From Tillus elongatus (Eukaryota; Arthropoda; Insecta; Coleoptera; Cleridae), in assembly GCA_964006375.1 (NCBI GenBank), contig OZ023269.1, positions 62,049,968 to 62,113,967 of the forward strand: DNA of 64,000 bases, given 5' to 3'. The translations under genes and the position numbers were made by a program. Numbering within the stretch: the stretch's first letter is position 1; each line of letters begins with the position of its first letter. The notes below the pieces were generated by a model. It did no database searches and was not told the DNA's origin. It was given only the letters and a program-made list of their open reading frames with translations. Of the stretch, positions 1-9,692 are shown one piece after another.

Positions 1-110
1 ATTTGAGACAGATGTAATCAGGTAGAATAGGGAGGCTCCGTCTGATTTTTCATATGAAATGCCCTTGCTTTTATATGATGCTGATACCCCATCTCAATGC
101 TATAGACGCG

Positions 111-517
111 AGTTAACTTTCTTGTTAACACACTTGAATTTTTAAAAGAATTTATTGATTATAGTTGCATAAAATACTTATGAATAATAATAAAAAAATG
201 ATAAATATAAATTATGACAAATTAAAAGAGACTCAAGCAATAACAATGTAGGAATTTCCGTCCGTGGTCTGGTAACTTCCATATATAGTCTCTGGTGGGG
301 CGTGGACCGAGAGGCGGTTTCCACCTAAGTTGCAGTCTTGAAGGTGATCCTGGCAGGTGGCTGGTTGCTGATTTGAAAGTCTAGTTGTTTACCCATCTAT
401 GAATAGTCTATTCTTCTAATTGCGCTGCTATTAATTAACCCATTCGTCAGCGACCTTGGGTGTTGAATCGGGATCTGTACGTCTTATATACATTGTATGA
501 GTTGGCTATTGTTATCT
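111..517 (-). mobile_element. Errantivirus-like 3' LTR (candidate), copy 1
   Basis: Directly downstream of env on the minus strand. It is preceded by a purine run (518-530) like a polypurine tract, begins AGATAAC and ends AGTTAACT, close to gypsy-type LTR ends. A TATA-like TATATATGG lies near 280-290 and an AATAAA signal at about 151-158. The length of 407 bp fits errantiviruses. No 5' LTR is visible because the gag side is interrupted by LINE-A. Boundaries are inferred, not confirmed by a second LTR. Confidence 0.5.
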
Positions 518-541
518 CCTCCGTCCTTTAGAGAACGAAGC

Positions 542-1345
542 CTATGGTTCGTTCCGAATAGTCATCGGGAATCCAGTATTTGGTTTGGAGTCAGCAGTTT
601 TCGTTTTTGATTTCTGCTCGATGTATCTTGAAGTTATTGTGATTATTGTTATTATTATCACAATGTATAATATAATTGTCCATACACTAGGGTGTATGGG
701 CAATTCGATGGTTCCTGGAATTCTGCCATTGATGGATTGTAACTGGGATTTGATATTATTCAAGTCGTGCAGTTGGACATTTTCTAATTTTAGTTCTGGT
801 AATTTGTCTGGGAATATGTGTGCTTTATTTGTTACCAATTCGATGTTTGGGAGATTGAACGATTGTTGTGTTTCCGATGACATTTGTACTGTACTGAATC
901 TTTCGTTATTAATGATAAGTTGGCATTTGGGTTTCAGAGTCGCCAGTTTTGTTCCGCTCATTATTTTGGTTTCTTCATTTTCTTCGCAGCTAAGTTTGAT
1001 TTTCGTTTCTTGGGGTGCCACTATTATGTATTGTGTATTGCCATATTTAGAGACTGTTGATTTTGTTATTTTGACAATTTCTTGCTTGCAATTATTTATC
1101 GGTTTCTGGAAGCTGATCAGTTTAATTTCGCATGGGTTGTTTTCGTTAAGTGCTGTCGGGTTGTAATTTTCACAAAAGTATGTTTGGTCTTCTAGATTCC
1201 TACACTTTTCGTTTCTGTAAGCGTAGTGTTTGCTTCTAAGGATTAGGTACTTGGTTCGAGGGACAATCATTCTGAGGGTATACGGATTCTTAGGGACTGG
1301 TAATGCATACAATTGATAATAAATATAATCTGATTTGTCTACTAA

Positions 1346-1434
<89 letters not shown>

Positions 1435-2095
1435 TATATATTTGGAATATAATTTTAAAGTCAATTTGAACGGTTTTTATGTTAAATATTTTTTCGTAAA
1501 GTGAAATGTCGGATTTTGTTATTAATCTTGATTTTGAGATATGGTTTTCAATATTTTCTAATTGTTTTGATATCAATTTCGGTTTCAGTATTGACGTATG
1601 ATACGTGTTCAATTTTGAAAAAGTAATTGCATTTTCTGTTGTTAATTTCATGTTTAGTACATTTAACAAATAACTGATTTGAGTGAGTAATTCCAAATGT
1701 TTTACTCTATGAAAATTTGTTAGTTGGTCGCTTTTTAGACTGTCTATTGTATATTCTAAGTCGTTTATTCTCGCTACTATGGCTTCTTGGTTATGGTTCA
1801 GGTTGTCTATCGTTTTATTGAACTCTGTTATAGCATCTATCATTAGGGATGTCTGTGAACTCAAAAGTTGATGTACTTGATTTTGATCTTTCCTCAAAAT
1901 TTCAAGAGCTTTATATATTCTGTCGCCGTCATCTGCATCTAAGTTCCCAGTTATTGATTTGAATATCGATCCTAGTCCGTTTATTATACCTCTTTTGTTC
2001 CTTATTGTTGTTGGAAATATTCGATAAAATGTGTCATCAATATTGCTGATGGTGAAATTGATTGTTAAAATAAAATTTTTGTATTCTAACTTGTA
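542..2095 (-). pseudogene. env: Errantivirus envelope (F-like) remnant, copy 1
   Basis: Remnant of a baculovirus-F-like fusion glycoprotein as carried by insect endogenous retroviruses. A basic furin-type site RNKR is followed by a glycine-rich fusion-peptide motif (near 1950-2003). A heptad-like helical region follows, then cysteines, and a C-terminal membrane anchor (about residues 405-430, rich in I, V and T) with a short cytoplasmic tail. Almost all of the part normally before the cleavage site is missing, because env is joined directly to the start of reverse transcriptase. An 83-bp AT tract sits in the middle and reads as alternating Ile/Tyr without breaking the frame. The apparent start at 1897 is not real: the frame is open further upstream. 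Assignment to errantivirus Env is firm from the cleavage and fusion motifs; function is very unlikely. Confidence 0.85.
1348..1430. repeat. (AT)n microsatellite inside env, copy 1
   Basis: 83 bp of perfect AT alternation, followed by an interrupted AT stretch. Copy 2 has the same length, copy 3 has 99 bp. It lies within the env reading frame on the minus strand. Confidence 0.97.
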
Positions 2096-2513
2096 TTTTG
2101 TGAATATATGGGTATCTATATAGTTTGGCGTTTATTGGTATATGGTCTTTTGGCCTAATTTTGTGCTTAATGACGTTTGTATGCGTCAGTGATTCATTTT
2201 CTTTTGCAAAAATATCTTGAAATTCTGTACATAAATCAATTAAAATTTCTTTCTCCTGGTTATTTAAGTGATTTATCCTAATTTGATCTGTAATATTTTT
2301 TTGTACACTCCCCGTATAATTCCTATTATGATTCTGGTGATGGGGAGAATTATTTAATATCCTATTCACTTTATTTTGAATTTGATCCGTTATATCTTTT
2401 TGTATCGTCCTCGTATCACTCACATTTTTATTTCGACGATATTCATATGTGTTTAATGAAACTTGATCACGTTTACATTTATTATGGGTAAATATTTCTC
2501 CTGTTTCATTCAT
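2096..2513 (-). pseudogene. pol: Errantivirus pol, reverse transcriptase N-terminus, copy 1
   Basis: The C-terminal half of this stretch has the hallmark start of Ty3/gypsy reverse transcriptase: an acidic helix with FQDIFAKE, then LTHTNVIKHKIR and YRYPYIHK. It stops right there. The remaining RT, RNase H and integrase are absent and env follows. The upstream part (2280-2513) is the linker after protease and contains two similar short blocks (DITDQI/NITDQI), suggesting a local duplication. In this copy the pol and env frames are not in register. Confidence 0.8.
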
Positions 2514-2644
2514 TAGTTGCAGACTTCTGTAGTCAGCTTTTCATTGTTGGTGTTGATTTCCTAGTTCCCGTGCGGTAATGCTTCTGTCTCTTGTATTATT
2601 TACGTTAATGTGATTCATTTCATCATTTGCTTTGATGCTCCTAT

Positions 2645-3093
2645 TTATCCAATTGTTATTGCTACTCTACTATTACTACCCATTTTGTCTTCTTGATCCT
2701 TTGTATACGGGAAGTTTATCTTAATGCTTCGATTTTTTAAAATGAGCCTCTGGTTTTTAAAATCAATGTTCGCTTGATTTTTTATCAGGAAGTCAATTCC
2801 AATAAGACCTATGAAATTTTTGTTAAAATCAAATAGACAAAACTCTTGTTCACTGTCCGTTAGTGAGTTTAAAATTATTTTAGCTCGATTATTACGGCTG
2901 GAATAACCATGCGCACTTTTTATCAAAAACGGGTGATCGTAAATCTTATTATAAAAGTTTTTATATGCTATGAACGGGTTTAAAAGGCTTTTAGTACTAC
3001 CGGAGTCGAGCAGTATTTTTCCGGGTAGTTCTTTTATTATTACGTAGGGTAACTGGGATACTGTGTTAAAATTATTAATATCTATTACGGTTC
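2645..3093 (-). pseudogene. pol: Errantivirus aspartic protease, copy 1
   Basis: Retroviral-type aspartic protease that would cleave the Gag-Pol polyprotein. The catalytic triad LLDSGSTKS is readable near 3000-3025. It is followed by the flap region and by GLIGIDFLIKNQANID, matching the conserved ILG-type second motif (near 2770-2815). The frame is open from about 3093 to 2645. It lies upstream of the RT start and downstream of the gag tail, in the order expected for gag-pro-pol. Confidence 0.82.
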
Positions 3094-3266
3094 TGTTTTT
3101 GAGCTCCCTGCTATCGGAAAATTTTGATGCTGTGCATCGTATAATTCGGATGGTGATTGTTCATTATATGTTACGTCATAATCTAATTCTTCTGGTAAGA
3201 AATGTTGTCTTTGTTCTAATTCATTGAAAGGAAAAGAATTATTCGTTTCTTTATAGTTTTTTTTTT
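3088..3266 (-). pseudogene. gag: Errantivirus gag C-terminal tail, copy 1
   Basis: Short acidic, N/E/Q-rich peptide ending with a QNFP-type motif just before protease, as in insect gypsy-group Gag tails. The rest of gag is cut off by the poly(A) end of LINE-A at about 3260-3275. It has the same structure in all copies. Confidence 0.55.
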
Positions 3267-3305
3267 AATTTGAACAACACACCACGAGGGCTTACAGCCT
3301 AAATA

Positions 3306-4085
3306 CTATCGTACCGTGGGTGTTGACAAGGAGAAAAGAGGCAGCTTGTTAATTCTGGACTTGAAGGTTTGGAGGTTCGGAGGAGAAGGAAAAACATGTG
3401 CCGGCAAGGAATTCCACAACTTGGAAGTCCTCGGGACAAAAGAGCGGGCATAACAAGATGTTCTAAGTCTGGTGACCTGGACAGTAAAAGGGTGCATTCG
3501 CTCTGTTCCCCTGGTAGATCTGTTGGGGACAGCAGGTGGGGGAACTATGGAGGAAAACTCCTCTGAGCAGTGCCCGTGCAGATATCTATAAAAGAGAGAG
3601 AGGTCACCAACGGCACGTTGGTGGGCAAGGGATGGCAGCCTTTGGGTGGGGGTAGGGTCACCGATGAGACGTATAGCTCTCTTTTGAATGGAGTCCAGGA
3701 TAGCGAGTGTAGAAGCGGCTGCGGCACCTAAGATGTGGGAGCAGTATTCGAGGTTTGGCCTTATTTGTGAAGCATATAAGGTATAGAGATTAGCTGGTGA
3801 AAAGTATTTGCGAGCCCGGAAGAGGAAACCTAATTTCTTAGCAGCCGCTTCTGCAATTGATGTGCCATGTTGGTGCCAATTAAGATTTCGATCCACAGAA
3901 ATGCCAACAAGAGAAAAGGACTCATTACTTGGAATAACTTGGTTGTTCATTGTGATGGGTCTAGGGCTGGTGTATCTCTTGTGAGAAAGAAAGCACGACT
4001 TAGTTTTGGTGGGGTTGAATTGTACAAGATTTCTACTTCCCCAGTCTAATATTTTTTGGAGATCCATGGAGACAGAACCCTCCAT
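3306..4085 (-). pseudogene. LINE-A ORF2: RT C-terminal domain, copy 1
   Basis: 259 codons after the catalytic ADD block. It holds the conserved thumb/connection sequence of this LINE group (KTKSCFLS, LGFLFRARKYFSP, QIRPNLEYCSHI) and the terminal RTSKLWNSLPAHVFPSP block. It is out of frame with the RT core upstream. There is no RNase H. Confidence 0.8.
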
Positions 4086-4762
4086 GAGCCTGCGATCCTC
4101 ATCTAATTTGGGCTAAAGAGACAGGCTTAGAATATTGTATATTTGAATGGAGGGTGCTGTCGTCCGCGTAGCTGTGAACTGTGTTGGATGTGCTAGATAG
4201 GAGGTCACTGATGTGGAGAAGAAACAAAGTAGGGGCTAAAGCTGAACCTTGAGGAACTCCTGCATTAATTGGATACAGTTTAGAGGAATGGGCATCCACA
4301 ACAACAGATATGGTGCTGTTGGAGAGGAAATTTGCTGTCCAGTTACAAAGTTTTGGTGGTAGGCCATAGGCTGGAAGTTTATTAAGCAGCGCTTAATGCT
4401 TTGGATATGTCTAGAGCAACAATCTGGGATTCACCGTGTTGTTCCATAGACTTGTTCCAAGAATGGGTGACAAAGGAAAGGAGGTCGGCAGTCGATCTGC
4501 GCTGACGGAATCCATACTGCCTGTCGTGGATTAGACTGTGTTTTTCAAGAAATTTTAGTAATTCGGTGTTTATATACTTTTCCATCACTTTAGAGACGAC
4601 TGAAAGGAGAGAAATAGGCCTGTAGTTGCTAGGAAGCGCTTTGGATCCTTTCTTGGGGATGGGTTGTACTCGAGCAGTTTTCCAGTTACTAGGGAATATG
4701 CCTTTATTATAAGATATCTGAAACAGACGAGTCAGGACAGGAGCAAACTCTGGTGCGCATTT

Positions 4763-5485
4763 TTAGAGAACAATTGCTGGGATCTCGTCAAGGCCAGAGG
4801 CTTTCCTGGTATTAAGAGAAGAGAGCATCTTTCGTACCTTTTTAGTTTCGAAAATGATATCCGTCATTTTATGCGCGACATTGGGGACTGTTGGTTGAAC
4901 ATTTGGATGTGGGTTGAGAGTAGAATTGCCGGCGAACAACGAAGCAAAAAGTTCAGCCTTGCCCAGGGCGGTAGAAACAATTTCATCCCCTGAGACAAGA
5001 GGTGGGAACGTGCTTTTGCAGAAATTATTCCCGATAGATTTAGCAAGAGTCCAGAAGAGTTTGCCGCCTTTGGAGCTTGAGAGGACTTTGTTTTTGATGT
5101 GGTTATTAAACGAGTTTTTTGCCTCAGAAAGAATGCGGACATAACGGTTTCTTGCGTCGTTAAATGCTTGACGATTTTCTTGACTGGGATTGTGTAGAAG
5201 CGTTTTGTGAGCTTTGACATTTTCAAGTCTGGCCTTGTCACAAGATTTAGAGAACCAGGGCTTTTGAGTGGCTGAAGAGGTTTTCTGTGTACGTGGGATA
5301 AATAATTCCATGCCAGCTTGGATAATTTCAGTGACGTTTTGTGAGATATCAGAGGGGTTAGGATGAGAGAAGCAGACAGACGCCCATGGAAATAAGGAAA
5401 AGTAATCCCGCATTTCGTCCCAGTTTGCGGAGTTGTAGTGCCAAACGATACGTGGGTGTGATGACTGTGTGACCTCGGGTGGCAT
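4763..5485 (-). pseudogene. LINE-A ORF2: endonuclease end and RT N-terminal part, copy 1
   Basis: A 240-codon open stretch between the endonuclease SDH motif and the RT core, ending at a TAA just after the RKASGLDEIPA motif typical of the entry to LINE RT. The same stop is present in all copies, so the element was dead before amplification. Confidence 0.75.
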
Positions 5486-5559
5486 TGCGCAGGAAGCTGT
5501 GACCAGGCCGTGGTCTGAGCGACCAAGGGGGGCGGTAACTGATATCTTATAGCATTCAT

Positions 5560-6480
5560 GTTTTGATAATTGTTATCTGCTGTGTTATGTTTTTGTATGG
5601 TGCGTGTTTCGAACAAGGCGTTTGTGATGGAGTTAATTTTTGCTACCGAAAGATGCTGTTTACAATACATATGGGGTGTTACGGAGTTTATCGTGATCGT
5701 AGTATCGGAGTTTTGGTGTTCTTCGTGTTAGGTATGTGTCCTGTATGCAGATTATATATGGTTGAATGTTTTCGGTTAAGATTTTAAGTTCGTTGAATTT
5801 GTTCTCAATGGCACAGGCATTCCAAGATTAAATTTTACTGCTTTTAGGGATAAATTTTAGTGACTTGAGGAATAATACTTAGTTTTCCTACGTTTGACAC
5901 GAAACATAGTGAGGATTTGGCTCAGGTGGCATATGTTACTGAGGATTTTTGGTTCGTTGGGTAATGTGCCAAATTTCCACATGTGGGATGTTGGAGCATT
6001 TGTCTTAAGTCTTAGGAAGTATCAGATTATGTGTGAGTTGTGTGTTTCACTTGGGAAATATGTGAGATGGTTTTGTGTGTTATATTGATTTGTTTTCACC
6101 AACTGATCCATATACTTGGTGTATACTGCGCACTTGCGGTAGTTATCTGCATGAAGAACCAGGCAGTTACATCACTGGATTTCCATATCACGTTCTTGCA
6201 GTCCATGTGGTTCTTAATGCATTTGCGCATCTTGATTTTGGTTTGCATTGACTTGGTCCATGGCCAAAATTTTTGACAATTACGTGACTTGTTGTTTCTT
6301 CATTAGGGGTTCCCATTTTATTCTAATGCTTTGAAGGTCTTTTACCTTTCTTAATTCGTTGAGGTTTTGGGTTCCTCTGGCGGTCACTAAAAACGATGAC
6401 GCGGTTGCCTTTTTGCCTTTGAGTGTTATGCATAATTCTATAAGCGGCTTGGCCTTAAGCATGCCTCAACTACGACTGCT
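5560..6480 (-). mobile_element. LINE-B, Jockey-like ORF1 end and ORF2 start, copy 1
   Basis: Minus-strand remnant. The 6280-6480 part matches the Jockey-type Gag region before the zinc knuckles (LNELRKVKDLQSIRIKWEP). Broken CCHC knuckles follow (6030-6280), ending ADNYR-CxVYTKYMDQ-like. Near 5690-5820 lies the N-terminus of an APE-type endonuclease with the ICIQ(D/E)T catalytic motif. It joins the LINE-A endonuclease end at about 5555-5590. There are many stops and frameshifts. A longer, diverged copy is in the core at 44030-45720. Confidence 0.7.
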
Positions 6481-6503
6481 TGGGGTCGGGTGCCGCTTCT
6501 GCC

Positions 6504-6666
6504 CTTCTAGACTCTTGTTAAATCTGCCGACCTCCTTTCATTTGTCACCCATTCTTGGAACAAGTCTATGGAACAACACGGTGAATCCCAGATTGTTGCT
6601 CTAGACATATCCAAAGCATTCGACCAGGTCTGGCACGCAGCGCTGCTTAATAAACTGCCGGCCTAT
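6504..6666 (+). mobile_element. LINE-A RT fragment in inverted orientation, copy 1
   Basis: Plus-strand piece matching LINE-A RT from ADLLSFVTHSWNKS to LLNKLPAY. It is preceded by a few codons from the FWTLAKS block, which in LINE-A lies far upstream, so the fragment carries an internal deletion. It forms an inverted repeat with 4380-4520 of the same unit. Here the LDISKAFDQVWH motif is intact, unlike the broken copy at 4388. Confidence 0.85.
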
Positions 6667-6671
6667 CAAAT

Positions 6672-7390
6672 AATTAATACAGCAACTTTGCTTACTTAGA
6701 TAACACACCTTCAACACTAGAGGTCTGCATCTCAAATAATGTAATATAAGAGACGTAAATGCTCAATGAACTAGACTCAGATAAAGTCACCATCCTTGTA
6801 GAAATCAACACAAAAAATCACACACCTCCACCCCACTTACAAAAAACACAATTTAAAACCAACTGGAAACAATATTTAAAAAATCATAATAAACAAAAGA
6901 CATTGATGACAATACCCGCAAAAAAGAAGGCAAAAACCGAAACATTGCTGAAATTGCAGCGAGAATGGGAAGAGGAAATGTCAACATCCCAGTGGACAAA
7001 GAGGCTCATTCCACATATACAGACATGGATATCGAGACAGCATGGGGAGGTGGGTTACTATTTTACCCAACATCTGTCAGGTCTTGGACGTTTCAGGTCT
7101 ACCTGAGTAAAACGAAAATAGTCGACAAATAAGAATTTACGTATTGCGGTGATATAACTACGCCAGAACATACTGTTTTTGAGTGCGTAAGATGTATGCA
7201 AATAAGAGAAAATATATAAAAGATTGGCAGAAATGTAACAGCAGATAATGTGGTGGAGCATGTGCTGGGAAGTAAAGGATTGTGGAATACTGTGGGGCTA
7301 GGGGTCGTAGAAATAACGAAGTCAAAGAAGGATGAAGACAGGATATAAAAGATTTTAAAACAACAAGAGTTAGGGACGTGGTGAACCAAT
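6672..7390 (+). mobile_element. LINE endonuclease end plus R1/I-type C-terminus, copy 1
   Basis: The first part (6690-6900) resembles the end of a Jockey-type endonuclease (LDSDKVTILVEINTKNH, cf. the SDHLPI motif in the core copy). The second part (6920-7390) has the C-terminal domain of R1/LOA/I-type ORF2: WTKRLIPHIQTWISRQHGEVGYYFTQ (split here by description: WTKRLIP, HGEVGYYFTQ, LSGLGRFRS), then a CTYCGDITTPEHTVFEC-like CCHC knuckle in a shifted frame. It is a chimeric remnant and not codable. Copies 2, 3 and the right arm lack ~43 bp near 6835. Confidence 0.6.
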
Positions 7391-7949
7391 GCCAGCGAGT
7401 GTTTTCCGCCACCTCTCTAGTTTTCAAGGGGGTGTTTTGTGAGTAGTCTCGACCTGGAGGGAAGGAGGTCTGGTGTCTAGCAACGTTAACAAGGGTAGGG
7501 TGGATACTGGATGCATAAATGTCAAGAGAGAAAAACAAGCGTGAAGTCTACGGTTGGTTACCTGTAATAGACAACCTGAGTAACGTCTGTGCGAAATTAA
7601 TTAAAAGTTGAAATGATTGGGTTATTTTTGTCACATGAAACAAATAACAAAATTTAAATTGATGTCAGAACTGTCAAAAAAATTTCGTAAAAAAACATAT
7701 GCCATTTTGAAACATCATTAGAAAACTAGTATGCAACGTTTCAGAAATCTACTAGCATTTGAAAATTGTTTCAGACTGCGTTCACCCAATTAAACAGTTT
7801 ACGTTTGAGTTAGCTAACAGTTTAATAAATTATGTGTTCAGGTGAATGGTGTGTTTATTTACCTATCACTAATGTCAAGAGTAAAATAAACTTTAACTTC
7901 ATTAAAAATGTTTATATCGATTAAATCCTAAGTATGCTGATACTGATCC
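7391..7949. other. Intergenic, nothing recognised, copy 1
   Basis: Probably the 3' untranslated end of the preceding LINE followed by A/T-rich DNA. I find no credible ORF, RNA gene or clear repeat. Near-identical sequence occupies 21672-22231, 36020-36579 and, inverted, 59999-60558. Confidence 0.6.
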
Positions 7950-8600
7950 TGAGTTTTAGTCATTTGCACTTCAGTTTCACTTTTAAAGATGATTCTCTCA
8001 TAAGTTTGGTATTCGTCAACAATTTCTGCGTAATTTTCGTCATTACTGATATATTCCAGATGCCTCACTGACTCAAAAATTAATGTAACGTATGTTGTTA
8101 TTTATTAAGTCACCAGCTGTTTGATGCACAGTAGAGTTGTAAGCAGCAGTGACGTCAGGTAGTGTATTAAGCCACTTGTAGGAACAAACCAAGTTGAAAT
8201 TTTTATATATATTCTCTTTCAAAATACGTATGACTCTATCCACCATAAGTGGAATAAGTGAAATATAATTACTCACTATCAGTGATTAATGTTGTATTTT
8301 TCATTAATGCGTTAAATTTACAGTACTAACCCAAGATAAGATAGGATTTTAGACGGTGCTGTACTATTGGCTTAAATATCAGCCATAGCTTTAGTCACCT
8401 CTTCATCATTTTTAGATTTAAGAGGGCGTGTCCACACATACTTTCAAAAACAATTGATAACCACTAAATTGTACTTGTAAGCAGAGGTTTCTTTGTAGTC
8501 GTCTGTAATTCAGCTAAATCAATCTACCACAAATCGTTTAAACCCTTGATTATTGTACCTCTACGTTTAAAGCCTATTCTTGCAGGTTTATATAATTCAT
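7950..8600 (-). pseudogene. Polinton/Maverick-type integrase remnant, copy 1
   Basis: Minus-strand retroviral-like integrase core in several frames. It shows a region like ...IVKGI(N)DLW-(x)-DLAE with KYNLVVID-type core (~8400-8560), YCKFNALMKKYNIN-like sequence (~8300-8340), and VDRVIRILKENIYKNF...YKWLNTLPDVTAAYNSTVH (~8110-8240). The last corresponds to the VERFNRTLK...YNNTxHxTIG block of Polinton integrases. Stops and frameshifts are shared by all copies. Polinton origin is supported by the Polinton ATPase and PLA2-like fragments in the core. A retroviral integrase would more usually look different around the last block. Confidence 0.65.
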
Positions 8601-8609
8601 CAATAATTT

Positions 8610-8640
8610 TTAGTGAATTTTCTTAGAAAAAATTCACTAA
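8610..8640. repeat. Perfect 12-bp hairpin, copy 1
   Basis: TTAGTGAATTTT (8610-8621) pairs exactly with AAAATTCACTAA (8629-8640) around a 7-nt loop. It lies between the integrase remnant and the AT/141-bp repeat region and is preserved in every copy. It may be an element end or a transcript hairpin. Confidence 0.8.
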
Positions 8641-8740
8641 TGAGGAGATCTCGACTTTTGAATTTTGAAAAAATTTCTTCAAATGAGCGCGATATAGGAC
8701 CCCTAGAACGCATATCCGGGGTCAGTTTCAATTTTTATAT

Positions 8741-8876
<136 letters not shown>

Positions 8877-8888
8877 ATCACACCGATA

Positions 8889-9360
8889 ACTCAAAAAATA
8901 ATATTCCGATTTTGATAAAATTTGGCATGTACCTTTGTTTTGTAAATGGCTTGGATAAGTTCGTTAGCCAGGAAAATCGGACGAGGTTTTCCGGGAAAAT
9001 TTTGAGTTTTCATTCGAAAAAAATTCTTATCTCAAAAAGTAATAAGCCGATTTTAATAAAATTTGGCATGTACCTTTCTTTTGTAAATGGCTTTGACAAG
9101 TTTGTTAGTCAAAAAATCGGACGAGGTTTTCCGGGAACATTTTGAGTTTTCATTCGAAAAAATTTTTTATCTCAAAGAATAATAGGCCGATTTTGATAAA
9201 ATTTGGCATGTACCTTCCTTTTGTAAATGACTTTGACAAGTTCGTTAATCAAAAAAATCAAACGAGGTTTTCCGGGAAAATTTTGAGTTTTAATTTGAAA
9301 AAAATTTTTATCTTAAAAAATAAGAAATCTATGATAACCAAATTTGGTAGGTAGGTTTAC
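8889..9360 (+). repeat. 141-bp tandem repeat (3.3 copies), copy 1
   Basis: Three clear copies plus a degenerate fourth, with the marker CCGATTTT.ATAAAATTTGGCATGT at 8906, 9047, 9187 and ~9325. The period is 140-141 bp. When in frame, each copy reads as a 47-residue peptide containing KFGMYL and FVN.FDKFV, but no start or family is recognisable and I regard it as non-coding minisatellite. Confidence 0.85.
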
Positions 9361-9402
9361 GATATAAAAAGTAAACTATAAACCAAAATTTAGATTTCTA
9401 TG

Positions 9403-9665
9403 TTACAAGAAAAAAAAGTATATTAATATTTGTGCCAGATCATTTCTATGAAAATTCACTACCATAACGCACTTGCTGCGTCCAGGCTTTTTAGTATCAG
9501 ATGGTTCATATGCTATATCCAGCTGATTCAGTATCTCACTTAGATCTTTATTCTTTGGTATATCAATATCATCCAGCACATGGGAAGTTATATCATTAGT
9601 TAAATTTTTCAATTTGTCTTCAAACTCACTTTTAAGAACAGCTAGCTCTGTTAGCTCAGTACAAT
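9403..9665 (-). pseudogene. ORF X1, unrecognised, copy 1
   Basis: Minus-strand open stretch of about 85 codons, charged and probably helical in its first half (LKSEFEDKLKNLTNDITSHV), then KNKDLSEILNQLDIAYEP and a basic KKPGRSKC block. The open frame extends to 9717, but that upstream part is the complement of X2 and looks hydrophobic only by chance. No family is recognised. It lies head to head with X2. Confidence 0.45.
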
Positions 9666-9692
9666 AACACGGGAAAAACTGGGTTAAATACG

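Larger units (their letters stand above)
3267..5555 (-). mobile_element. LINE-A, 5'-truncated non-LTR retrotransposon, copy 1
   Basis: Minus-strand ORF2 remnant beginning in the last part of the endonuclease (PLGRSDHGL, near 5500-5530) and continuing through reverse transcriptase to a 3' A-run at 3260-3275 that abuts errantivirus gag. RT landmarks in order are a NYRPISLL-type motif (~4610-4640), GFRQRRSTADLL (~4490), LDISKA, GVPQGS (~4250) and ADD (~4170). After these come a C-terminal region with YFSPANLYTLYASQIRPNLE and the RTSKLWNSLP block (~3375-3420). It belongs to the CR1/Jockey superclade; I cannot fix the clade. An internal stop at 4763 and a frameshift at 4085-4100 occur in every copy. 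This copy also has a private 17-bp deletion at ~4388 that breaks LDISKAFDQ. Confidence 0.85.

Noticed and set aside
585..1166. 194-codon plus-strand frame over env
   Set aside because: It is the complement of the env reading frame, which has clear cleavage, fusion and anchor motifs on the minus strand; the plus frame has none.
7158..7538. 126-codon minus-strand frame
   Set aside because: It overlaps the R1/I-type C-terminal knuckle region on the plus strand, has no recognisable domain, and its composition is that expected of a complement.
8889..9360. CRISPR array
   Set aside because: Repeats are contiguous at 141 bp with no unique spacers, in a eukaryotic transposon context.
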